From NCBI GenBank assembly GCA_041662445.1, contig JBAZSL010000019.1, positions 1 to 25,528 on the forward strand: a DNA stretch of 25,528 nucleotides. The letters run 5' to 3'. The stretch's first letter is position 1, and every line of letters starts with the position of its first letter. Below the pieces are notes generated by a model. It was not told where the DNA came from, ran no database searches, and worked only from the letters and a program-made list of their open reading frames with translations. This stretch comes from UASB124 sp041662445. Lineage in GTDB: Bacteria > Babelota > Babeliae > Babelales > RVW-14. The translations under genes and the position numbers were made by a program. Shown here one piece after another: positions 9,251-16,129 of the stretch.

Positions 9251-9312
9251 AATGTTCTCTCCTTTTGAGAAAAAACCGACAACAACTCACGCAAATTATT
9301 TGCTGTTAGCAT
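9247..9312 (-). CDS. Possible 21-residue leader peptide overlapping the giant gene start
   Basis: A short frame, MLTANNLRELLSVFSQKERTL, starts with ATG at 9312 behind a purine-rich GGAAGGA about 7 bases upstream. It stops at TGA 9249-9247, sharing ATGA with the start of the giant gene. That layout suits translational coupling. It is short and could be chance; the giant gene also has its own ribosome site inside this frame. Confidence 0.25.
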   Translation of the reverse strand: MLTANNLRELLSVFSQKERTL

Positions 9313-9364
9313 TGCACCATCCTTCCGAACGCTCCCTCCTTTCTGCATATGCTCACAATCACGT

Positions 9365-9394
9365 ATTAAACAATCTTACATTCACACGTAGTAA
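9365..9394 (-). promoter_or_regulatory. Weak candidate promoter close to the giant gene
   Basis: On the minus strand, TTACTA (9394-9389), an 18-bp spacer and TTTAAT (9370-9365). The -10 matches the sigma-70 consensus at five of six bases, the -35 at only three. It lies downstream of the terminator-like hairpin, which would suit an independent promoter with a leader of roughly 110 nt. Confidence 0.25.
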
Positions 9395-9409
9395 CAAAAC
9401 ATTGGTGCG

Positions 9410-9436
9410 AAAAAGCTGCGGCATCCGGTATGCCGC
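9410..9436 (-). terminator. Rho-independent terminator or attenuator
   Basis: The minus strand reads GCGGCAT-ACCGG-ATGCCGC (7-bp perfect stem, 5-base loop), then AGC and five Ts. It lies 244 bp past the PLD-like gene's stop and 160 bp before the giant gene's start. It could end the PLD transcript or act as an attenuator in the giant gene's leader. Confidence 0.6.
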
Positions 9437-9556
9437 CCATGGATTTGTGCGCAGAGAAATTGGTGGGTGATAACTATGTTCAGCGAACGCTGAAGTGAGG
9501 TATTCAAGATGACTCTCCTTTCACCTAACCGCTCTCCACATCACCTTTCTCATCCA

Positions 9557-9584
9557 ACATTAGCGCCTGCAGGCCAAATGTCAA
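9557..9584 (-). promoter_or_regulatory. Candidate distal promoter for the giant gene
   Basis: The minus strand has a perfect TTGACA (9584-9579), a 16-bp spacer and TAATGT (9562-9557), a weak -10. If active, its transcript would pass through the hairpin at 9436-9410 before reaching the giant gene. Confidence 0.3.
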
Positions 9585-9679
9585 GGCCGCTCAGGCTGTG
9601 CTTTGTGCGTACACGGCGCGGATCTTTAATGTGTAATAAAAACAGAGGATGGTTGTAAAGATTTTAGAAAAATCATCTC

Positions 9680-10354
9680 TTAAGAATTTGGCGCCATTGT
9701 TTTTCTAATATCGTTCCGAATAAAAACGAAAAAATTAGTAACCGCTTGAGATGTTTTTGCCAACATTTCCTGCCACCAAGAATTTGATTCCGTTCTCCGC
9801 GGAAGTTGTTCAACAACAGGTTGTTGTTTGCATGCATAATGGCAACAACGCTGCTTTAAAAGCTCAAAGTGATGCTCAAAACGGTCCTTGACCCGCACAT
9901 CATCTGTCAAAATCACATTTTCCTGATTTTTTTCATTTGCAGACTTAGTCCAATTAAATGATCCGGTCCATACCTTATTATCAATGACGGCAAATTTGTT
10001 GTGCATCAATGGCTGGTGGAATGAGCGCCGCTGTGACTTGTCGTTGCCAAAAACAAAGAGATCAACATTGCCCGTTTTGAGCAACTGCCCTTTACCGTAA
10101 CTTCCTTCCATGCTCGATGGATCAACAATCACCTGGACAGCAACGCCACGTTTTTTTGCACATACCAATGCCTCTGCTATGTTTTTGTCTGTAATCATAT
10201 AAATAGCGGCATAAATTTTTGTGTGAGACTCATTAATGAGTTGGACAAGCCGCGAAGCCGGACGGTCATCAGGTGAGAAAAAAACCTCGGTTATGCCAAA
10301 GGCTGCTAAGAAGGTTAACCCGATCATACTTACAAACATCAGTAGCCCGCGCAT
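9680..10354 (-). CDS. Membrane-anchored or exported single-HKD phospholipase D/nuclease-like protein
   Basis: 224 residues. An N-terminal hydrophobic segment (about 3-22) is a signal peptide or anchor. One HKD motif is present: His118-x-Lys120-x4-Asp125 (HNKFAVID), followed by GSFNWT at 131-136 with Asn134, the usual companion of the motif. Upstream, SRLVQLINESHTKIYAAIYM and the VIVDPSS region match the PLD/Nuc fold. Single-HKD enzymes act as dimers and cleave phosphodiesters in nucleic acids or lipids such as cardiolipin. The length and single N-terminal membrane segment recall Nuc endonucleases and mitochondrial PLD6. About 50 residues after the fold (170-224, starting CCHYAC) have no clear assignment. 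GGAG lies upstream of the ATG. Substrate is not determinable from sequence. Confidence 0.82.
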   Translation of the reverse strand: MRGLLMFVSMIGLTFLAAFGITEVFFSPDDRPASRLVQLINESHTKIYAAIYMITDKNIAEALVCAKKRGVAVQVIVDPSSMEGSYGKGQLLKTGNVDLFVFGNDKSQRRSFHQPLMHNKFAVIDNKVWTGSFNWTKSANEKNQENVILTDDVRVKDRFEHHFELLKQRCCHYACKQQPVVEQLPRRTESNSWWQEMLAKTSQAVTNFFVFIRNDIRKTMAPNS

Positions 10355-10385
10355 GCGCCAATCTCCATTACTCCCTCATGATGTA

Positions 10386-10414
10386 TTGAATTTTTCCATC
10401 AAGACCCGTATGGT
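10386..10414 (+). promoter_or_regulatory. Candidate promoter for the coiled-coil protein gene
   Basis: TTGAAT (10386-10391), a 17-bp spacer and TATGGT (10409-10414), each matching four of six sigma-70 consensus bases. It lies about 65 bp before the start codon in a divergent intergenic region. Confidence 0.35.
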
Positions 10415-10477
10415 GTACTGAGTAGCAGCAGGCAGTCAGGAGTCTGCTCCCAGTAAAAAAAAGGAAAGGATACGCTA

Positions 10478-11056
10478 ATGAGGAAGTCATGGGGCATAGT
10501 GTACGCGCTGATGCTCTTCTTGCCAATACTTCTTGGAATCGGGGTAACACGCGCAGGCGATGTTGAAGCACTTCAAGGTCTTTACAAAAGAATTGCTGAA
10601 GGCTTGATTAGCATCCGTAAAGAATACCCGCAATGTCAGACCAAAATCTATTCCATGCTCGATCAACTTGATAAGCTTTATTCAATTGCCAAAAATGATG
10701 GCCAAAAAAATCAATCACTTGAGAAAAGATTTCAGGAAAAAGTCACCGAAAATACCACAATCAAAAATGAACTTTCACAAATCAAAGGCGATATGCACAA
10801 CGTGCGAAAATCTCTTGAAACGGCAAAAAGTAGTTTAGATCAAAAACTTGAAGAAGATCGGACGCGCATTCAAAGCATGACGCAAGAACGATCAACACTC
10901 CTCAATAAAATCGCCCAGCTTGAAGCGCAGCTTGGAACCAAAAAACATTCACTCGATCAAAAGAATGAACTCGTTGCGATGGATGATCAAAAAATCGAAG
11001 AATCTCATCCCAGTTTAAGTCGCATTTCCACTTCTGAACCCATTTCTCCCCCCTGA
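10478..11056 (+). CDS. Exported coiled-coil protein of unknown function
   Basis: 192 residues. A signal peptide spans about 1-26 (hydrophobic 8-23, cleavage likely after TRA). Residues 75-170 are charged and heptad-like (KNQSLEKRFQEKVTENTTIK and on to LLNKIAQLEAQL), predicting a long coiled coil; the end is Ser/Pro-rich. A strong AAAGGAAAGGA ribosome site precedes the ATG. The 3' end overlaps the convergent TamB-like gene by 52 bp. Such proteins often act as periplasmic scaffolds or chaperones, but nothing here identifies a partner. Confidence 0.7.
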   Translation: MRKSWGIVYALMLFLPILLGIGVTRAGDVEALQGLYKRIAEGLISIRKEYPQCQTKIYSMLDQLDKLYSIAKNDGQKNQSLEKRFQEKVTENTTIKNELSQIKGDMHNVRKSLETAKSSLDQKLEEDRTRIQSMTQERSTLLNKIAQLEAQLGTKKHSLDQKNELVAMDDQKIEESHPSLSRISTSEPISPP

Positions 11057-13800
11057 TCTCTGACCACTTTAAAATTGATATCATCTGAGAGCATATATTC
11101 TAATTGGGCTGAGAAATCTTTTTGGAAATCAAGACTTTTTTGTAATCGTGCATGCAATTGATCACCAAGGTCAACAGATATTGAACCCTTGAGTTTACCT
11201 TGGCCATCAACGTCATTCAGGTTTGGTGTGATTTGCACATATTTAAATGTTTTACTAATTTTGTCTAACCATCCATATTTTGAACTTTTGACATTGTTGA
11301 ACAAAAATACATTTAAATTATTAAGCACCATCGTTGCCAGGGAAGCTTGCAATGATGCATCTTCTGAACCGGAAAGAAGTAACCCAATAATCTGTTCTTC
11401 TGCCAAATCTGGAGTTGCCTCAAGAACCACATTCGGCTTTTGCTGTGACCCGGTGAGTTGCAGCGTAATAAGATATTTCCCGATACGACTTTTTGCGACT
11501 AAATCAATCAGGGGATCATGAGTACGATCAGCAAGAAATTGAATTTTGCCACGTTCTATATTTAGAGTGTTCCGGAAAAATTTAATTACACCACTATCAA
11601 GGCTGATACGCCCAACTACCGATGGTGGGGCATACAATTCAGAGGAAGGGGCACTTTGTATATGCATATCAAAAGAAGCTTTTGTTTCGATAGTATCAGT
11701 TTTTGCCTGAACCGGTTTTTCACTTAAAACTCGGATATCAAGCGCCAGAGGCGGAAGCATTCCCATCCCACCAATTGGCCCGTACAGGCTGGAAGATTCT
11801 CCCTCTGCAAAAAAAGTATCTTTCAAAAGTGATCGCTTAAGAACAACGGTTCCAAATAGCTTCAGCACAGATGCGCGTGTTTTATTTAAGAGAAGCGTTC
11901 CGTAAGCCACACCATAAAAATCTCTCCCCCAGTTAATCAGAAGATTGTTCAAGGTCAGCGGAACATGCACTATTTTAAGAGTCCAATCATCTTCGCATGC
12001 AATCACAGCGCGTGGGCACGTAACTGATCCCTTGCTGAGCAGTATTTCTGGATGATCAAGCAACACTGCTTTTTTTGTAAAATTCACGATAAAAGGAATA
12101 GACGCATTGTTAATAAGATTGTAATACCCAGGAACAAAAAAGCGTCCCGATTTTAATCTTATTTTTCCACGTATGGAGTTGGCAACATTTTTTTGATCAA
12201 TCATGAGGTCAAAAACACAGTTGCTATTCATCAATCGTCGCCGCCATCGCAGATCCAAAAAAGATCGTATCAGTGGCCAACGCACAAAACCCTGAATTAT
12301 TGTCGGATCATTTTTGCCAGAAACAAGATGAACAAGATCTTTGTTCTCTCGGCGATATAAAAGCTCTTTACAAAAAATACGCGGGGTCACCGCTGCGCGC
12401 ATCAAAAAATTTCCATTGAGAATATTGCCCTTCACCCTTAACTCACCATCATGAAGCGTAAGGCATCCATGATACTGTCGCTTCTTGCCCTGCAAAGACT
12501 TTTGAAACTCTATGTTATATAGACCACGCAGTCCGGAAGAGTTGCACGAACACTTGAGCGAACAAGCATGTGGCTCAAGTGTTGGCATCCACGAAAGTCC
12601 CGTATCCGCAAGCACGAGGGAACTCGTATTGGTCACGGTAAGTGAGCCACATTTTTTAAGAACATCGCCTTCAATCATTCCCGACAATTGCACACGTGGA
12701 GAATGTTCAATATGCACCGATGACTTCAGATGGCACATATCGCCCGTAATATTTTCCAAAGCAATACGCTGACACGCATAACGATCCCATGTCAGATTCG
12801 AGATAATCAAAGAACCAGATATCGGGTATTCTTGACGCTCAGTCTCAAGCGTTAGATCAATGGCACATTGCCCCCCACATGCTATTTTTTTTGAGGCATC
12901 ACCATTAAACCATGTATACACATTGGCAACCGAAGGCACATCACAACCGCCCTTAAGCGTAAGAACTGTAGAAGGAGTTCCGGCAAGCTTCAAATTAAGC
13001 CCATGCGCCTCATTATGCACGGCAAGAGAAATTAGCCCCTTGTGCCACATTGCCTGCACCGTTGAAATCGTCTGTGCATCGAGCAACGGAAACATTACCC
13101 GCAAAGACGTTTGCATATGCCACAAGTTAGTCTTTGGATCTTTGTAGCAATCAAAGGAACCGTCAGCGCTTTTGATTACCATTCGCTCGTTGCATGCTAC
13201 ATCGGCACCACCAGGAACTACAGTGCCATGCCAGGCAACAGAGCCAGCACCACGGATGTAATCATTTTTGCAAAAGCATATTTTCCCCGGCAGATGTATG
13301 ACGCATTTTTTAAGCCCTGATAAAGCATGGTGCCGTACCACAACATCAAGGTCACAGGAATTGATCGTGATTGCCTGAGGAGAAATTTCAAATGATGATG
13401 ATTTGGTCGCAAAGATATTACCAAGATGATCAAAAAGATCTGATCCATTTTTGTGATACGAGGTAGAAGCCTTAATGTTGTTAAACGTAAGATGAAGCGA
13501 AATCTTACGTTTCATTAAAAGATCAAAGAATGAAACATGCACCAAACACTCATCAAACTTCCACACATACTCTTTGTGATGTGCAGGTTTCACTACCCCC
13601 CTCTTAAAAAGCATGTTAAGTGAAAAGAAATTCACCTTAACATCATCAAATTTAATGTGTGCATCCCATGATTGCTCAAGAAATGATATTAGTCTGGTGC
13701 CAACAAACGTCTTGACGGCTGTCGACGTTTGTAACATCCAGAGCGAAAGAATAAGACCACCTATAAATGCAGTCATCACCCGCGTAACAACTTTAAACAT
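11005..13800 (-). CDS. tamB: TamB-like (DUF490/AsmA superfamily) envelope protein
   Basis: 931 residues, shorter than E. coli TamB (about 1260). An N-terminal membrane anchor lies at about 7-28, followed by a long beta-rich region as in AsmA-like lipid-bridge proteins. The C-terminal part carries TamB/DUF490 hallmarks: GRISLDSGVIKFF, IERGKIQF at 748-755, DPLIDLVAKS, then PDLAEEQIIGLLLSG at about 798-812. It would span the periplasm and help assemble outer-membrane proteins or move phospholipids. It starts 21 bp after the pilin-like gene's stop and is the last gene of a ruvA operon; no TamA partner is in the window. The ribosome site is weak, which suggests coupling to the gene before it. The symbol rests on family resemblance. 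Confidence 0.8.
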   Translation of the reverse strand: MFKVVTRVMTAFIGGLILSLWMLQTSTAVKTFVGTRLISFLEQSWDAHIKFDDVKVNFFSLNMLFKRGVVKPAHHKEYVWKFDECLVHVSFFDLLMKRKISLHLTFNNIKASTSYHKNGSDLFDHLGNIFATKSSSFEISPQAITINSCDLDVVVRHHALSGLKKCVIHLPGKICFCKNDYIRGAGSVAWHGTVVPGGADVACNERMVIKSADGSFDCYKDPKTNLWHMQTSLRVMFPLLDAQTISTVQAMWHKGLISLAVHNEAHGLNLKLAGTPSTVLTLKGGCDVPSVANVYTWFNGDASKKIACGGQCAIDLTLETERQEYPISGSLIISNLTWDRYACQRIALENITGDMCHLKSSVHIEHSPRVQLSGMIEGDVLKKCGSLTVTNTSSLVLADTGLSWMPTLEPHACSLKCSCNSSGLRGLYNIEFQKSLQGKKRQYHGCLTLHDGELRVKGNILNGNFLMRAAVTPRIFCKELLYRRENKDLVHLVSGKNDPTIIQGFVRWPLIRSFLDLRWRRRLMNSNCVFDLMIDQKNVANSIRGKIRLKSGRFFVPGYYNLINNASIPFIVNFTKKAVLLDHPEILLSKGSVTCPRAVIACEDDWTLKIVHVPLTLNNLLINWGRDFYGVAYGTLLLNKTRASVLKLFGTVVLKRSLLKDTFFAEGESSSLYGPIGGMGMLPPLALDIRVLSEKPVQAKTDTIETKASFDMHIQSAPSSELYAPPSVVGRISLDSGVIKFFRNTLNIERGKIQFLADRTHDPLIDLVAKSRIGKYLITLQLTGSQQKPNVVLEATPDLAEEQIIGLLLSGSEDASLQASLATMVLNNLNVFLFNNVKSSKYGWLDKISKTFKYVQITPNLNDVDGQGKLKGSISVDLGDQLHARLQKSLDFQKDFSAQLEYMLSDDINFKVVRDQGGEMGSEVEMRLKLG

Positions 13801-13821
13801 GATGTATGCAACCTGAAATTA

Positions 13822-14349
13822 TTACGAAGCCAATAGAGCCCACTGACTCGATTCGTACAAATACTTCCTTAAGTAGGATACCTGAGAGACCGTGCAAGTT
13901 AAAGCGCCCATCCTTCTTTTGTTAATAGTGCTCATATAAAGCGCCCCGGCGGATATTTTACCATTAGGAAATATTTTTATCCCGTATACGCCAGGGGCAA
14001 CCGAAGGGAACGTTGCAACACTCGTAATTGGAGCCGTTGGATCTCCAGGAGGCCCATACACCGACGGTAGATAGCCGCAACAGATGCATTGTGGCATGAC
14101 ATAATGGGTGGCATTATACCGGTAGGAATTTGCCGTCAGGGTTAGCGTAAGACTCTGCACTCGCTGGGTCACCATCGCTCGCTGCTGTAAATACCGCAGG
14201 GTTATATCAAGCTTTTCAAGTTCTTGTACAACCATCTGCCGATCATAATCAAGGAACATCGGGAAGGAGATTGTACATAAGATGGTGACGATGGTAAGCA
14301 CTAAGACCATTTCAAGGATGGTGAAAGCATACATCCACTTATCAAACAT
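13822..14349 (-). CDS. Type IV pilin-like / pseudopilin (GspH/FimT-like)
   Basis: 175 residues from the chosen start. A class III signal is clear: MFDKWMYA, then FTILEMVLVLTIVTIL, with cleavage predicted between Ala8 and Phe9 and the conserved Glu at mature position 5 (Glu13). Prepilins usually have Gly before the cut; here it is Ala. A coiled region (QMVVQELEKLDITLRYLQQ) and a beta-rich C-terminal head follow, as in GspH or FimT. The longer frame starting at 14430 is rejected because ATG 14349 has CGGAGAAGC just upstream and yields the standard short leader. The start overlaps the ruvA stop by 8 bp, so translation is probably coupled. It would sit in an inner-membrane pilus or secretion assembly; the other components are not in this window. 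Confidence 0.78.
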   Translation of the reverse strand: MFDKWMYAFTILEMVLVLTIVTILCTISFPMFLDYDRQMVVQELEKLDITLRYLQQRAMVTQRVQSLTLTLTANSYRYNATHYVMPQCICCGYLPSVYGPPGDPTAPITSVATFPSVAPGVYGIKIFPNGKISAGALYMSTINKRRMGALTCTVSQVSYLRKYLYESSQWALLAS

Positions 14350-14947
14350 GCTTCTCCGATAAATACGACAATGCAGCACGAATAAGCTGATCAATTGGGT
14401 AATTTTGCCCCGTATATTTTTCAGCAACATATTGCGTCGCCTTAATAACTTCCGGTTTTGAATAATTTAATGACGTTAATACCTCACTCAGCTGTTGCCA
14501 TTGCACAAAGCTTTGCTGCTTTTCGACCGCAAGTTCGCCGCTATTAATAAGCTTTTGTACCTTGCTCCTGAGCTCAACAATAAGCTGTTCAGCTTTTTTG
14601 CTTCCAATCCCATTAAGATTACTCAGAGCCGAATCACTTCCAGCAGTAATCATTTCTAAAAATTCAGAAGCCGATACCTGCGACAAAATCGTCATCGCTA
14701 TTGAGGGACCGATTTTGGGACAATTGATAATCAAAAGAAATACTTTGCGCTCAATTTCTGTAACAAAACCGTAAACACTTGGGCCATTCTCCTGGTTCCA
14801 ATGAAGATACGTATGCAGGCGAATATCGGCATCGGGAACATAATTACGGGCCTGAGGAACGTGCACAGCAAATCCAATTCCTCCAACAGCAACCGTTATC
14901 GTTTTGTCGTGTACGCCAACAATTTTACCTTGTAAGAAATCCAGCAT
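14342..14947 (-). CDS. ruvA: Holliday junction branch migration protein RuvA
   Basis: 201 residues, the usual RuvA length. The N-terminal OB fold begins MLDFLQGKIVGVHDKTITVA and continues GGIGFAVHVP. Two helix-hairpin-helix motifs follow: NCPKIGPSIA (about 75-84) and LNGIGSKKAEQL (about 111-122). The C-terminal domain that contacts RuvB is at about 148-201. RuvA binds four-way DNA junctions as a tetramer and loads the RuvB motor. The start at 14947 is preferred over the upstream 15067 because it matches the family N terminus and follows AAAGGATCAAG. It heads a three-gene minus-strand operon (ruvA, pilin-like, tamB-like); ruvB and ruvC are not nearby. Confidence 0.95.
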   Translation of the reverse strand: MLDFLQGKIVGVHDKTITVAVGGIGFAVHVPQARNYVPDADIRLHTYLHWNQENGPSVYGFVTEIERKVFLLIINCPKIGPSIAMTILSQVSASEFLEMITAGSDSALSNLNGIGSKKAEQLIVELRSKVQKLINSGELAVEKQQSFVQWQQLSEVLTSLNYSKPEVIKATQYVAEKYTGQNYPIDQLIRAALSYLSEKHV

Positions 14948-15010
14948 CTTGATCCTTTGTGTAATGCACTGCACTTCGTCTGATATTTTTAACGTAGCAT
15001 GGAAATCATT

Positions 15011-15038
15011 ATCATACATTGAACACAAGCGCACACAA
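15011..15038 (-). promoter_or_regulatory. Candidate promoter of the ruvA operon
   Basis: On the minus strand TTGTGT (15038-15033), a 16-bp spacer and TATGAT (15016-15011, five of six matches), continuing into AAT. It starts at the end of the T run of the preceding terminator, so it is placed to drive ruvA alone. Confidence 0.5.
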
Positions 15039-15062
15039 AAAAGGCCGGCTATTACACCGGCC
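15037..15062 (-). terminator. Rho-independent terminator of the 15093-15884 gene
   Basis: The minus strand reads GGCCGG-TGTAATAG-CCGGCC followed directly by six Ts, about 30 bp past the gene's stop. This is a classic intrinsic terminator. Confidence 0.85.
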
Positions 15063-15092
15063 AACAAAATTATTACTCTTTACGCGTAAGAT

Positions 15093-15884
15093 CTATTTTC
15101 TTTGTTCAGATTCTGGAAGCTTCTTGTAGAATCCTTCATATTCTCTAAGTTTCGAAATAAATTCGCCAATTTTTTTCTCTTGTTCCACAAGTGAGTTCCA
15201 AAGCTCAACGCATTCATCACGAAAATTTTTATCGGGATTACTTGCTAATCCTACTAATATTTTAGTTGCCTTGCGAGCCTCTTTTCTGTAATCGAGATAA
15301 GCAGTCCACCATGTATGCCAAGCTCCGTATTCAACTATATTATCAATATCCGGAAAATTACTTACCACTAAAGAAAGAGAGTTCCGTATATCACGCGCCT
15401 GGTTGAATAAATATTGGTTGTGATAGCAACAAAAATACCCACCCTTATATACGGCACCAGCAAGCGCCCCACCAACAAGCACTGATAAGTGCGGAATAAC
15501 CGACCCACCTAAAAAATAATAAGAAGGAATATAGGGAACGCAAGAAAGACCTGCTCCATACACAGCACCCCACCCTACATTTTGGGTAAATCCAGAAGCC
15601 AAAGAAGAAATTTTAGAACAACGTCTTTTTAGATTTGACCATGTTCTGGCTACTCTTGACCAGATGGTTTGATGTTTCCGGTCAAGTGCCTCTTCCTTTT
15701 TCAACCAATTATAAATTGCTGCTATATTTCCTGGCTTATTGAGTTCACATACAAGCGCAGGATTTGATGTGCCAAAACCATGCGCAGTAACCACTGGTTG
15801 CTCGGCCCTGCATGTATACACACCTACAAAAGATTCTATCAGAATAAAAATAGCTAACAGATTTTTAGCAATACTACGTTTCAT
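15093..15884 (-). CDS. Exported protein of unknown function
   Basis: 263 residues, not recognised. Residues 1-27 are a signal peptide (MKRSIAKNLLAIFILIESF, cleavage probably near CRA). The middle (about 103-150) is hydrophobic and Gly-rich (GWGAVYGAGLSCVPYIPSYY, VLVGGALAGAVYKGGY), compatible with two membrane segments or a glycine-zipper-like insertion region. The N-terminal flank is basic (SRVARTWSNLKRRC) and the C-terminal 80 residues are charged and helical. There are several cysteines. A GGGGG run precedes the ATG as a weak ribosome site, and the gene has its own terminator. Glycine-zipper regions occur in membrane-inserting effectors and in structural envelope proteins; the sequence does not decide between them. 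Confidence 0.65.
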   Translation of the reverse strand: MKRSIAKNLLAIFILIESFVGVYTCRAEQPVVTAHGFGTSNPALVCELNKPGNIAAIYNWLKKEEALDRKHQTIWSRVARTWSNLKRRCSKISSLASGFTQNVGWGAVYGAGLSCVPYIPSYYFLGGSVIPHLSVLVGGALAGAVYKGGYFCCYHNQYLFNQARDIRNSLSLVVSNFPDIDNIVEYGAWHTWWTAYLDYRKEARKATKILVGLASNPDKNFRDECVELWNSLVEQEKKIGEFISKLREYEGFYKKLPESEQRK

Positions 15885-16129
15885 GATTAACCCCCAAATA
15901 CTTTAAAACAACGATATATAAACAAGACTACCCAAACGAAAACAATGGCGCAAACGCCAAAGTTATTCCTACTTGCATTTAATTTCAGCATGAAACATAA
16001 GAAGCTGTTTTGGATGGAAAAATGTCGTTTTTTTAAGAACAGACCCAAGTTCTTTTTTCACAAATTTTGAAAAATATGCGAAGTTAACCTTCCCAGCCTT
16101 CTCCCATTTCTAAAAAAGGAGGATTATTC
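15885..16129. other. AT-rich divergent intergenic region with small hairpins
   Basis: No gene is seen. It contains a 5-bp hairpin (TGGCG-CAAA-CGCCA, 15945-15958) and a 6-bp hairpin AAGAAC/GTTCTT with four following Ts (16035-16058), which could weakly attenuate the kinase transcript. AT-rich stretches such as TATATA near 15916 may contain the promoter of the minus-strand gene, but no clear -35/-10 pair stands out. Confidence 0.35.

Larger units (their letters stand above)
9251..9679 (-). promoter_or_regulatory. 429-bp leader/intergenic region upstream of the giant gene
   Basis: No convincing protein gene of normal size lies here. On the minus strand it holds, in order: a candidate distal promoter (9584-9557), a strong ribosome-site-like AAAGGAGAG near 9511-9519 followed by a possible TTG start, a 7-2-7 palindrome (TTCAGCG/CGCTGAA, 9479-9494), a terminator-like hairpin (9436-9410), a weak proximal promoter (9394-9365), and the leader-peptide candidate. 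The arrangement allows either separate transcription of the PLD-like and giant genes or an attenuated leader. Confidence 0.5.

Noticed and set aside
9192..9470. 92-residue plus-strand frame at the start of the giant gene
   Set aside because: It overlaps the giant gene's signal peptide region and its leader structures, with no recognisable domain.
14350..14430. N-terminal extension of the pilin-like protein
   Set aside because: The ATG at 14349 has a better ribosome site and gives a standard short class III leader; the extension is the ruvA coding region in another frame.
14948..15067. 40-residue N-terminal extension of RuvA
   Set aside because: RuvA proteins begin at the MLDFLQGK position; the extension overlaps the promoter and the previous gene's terminator.
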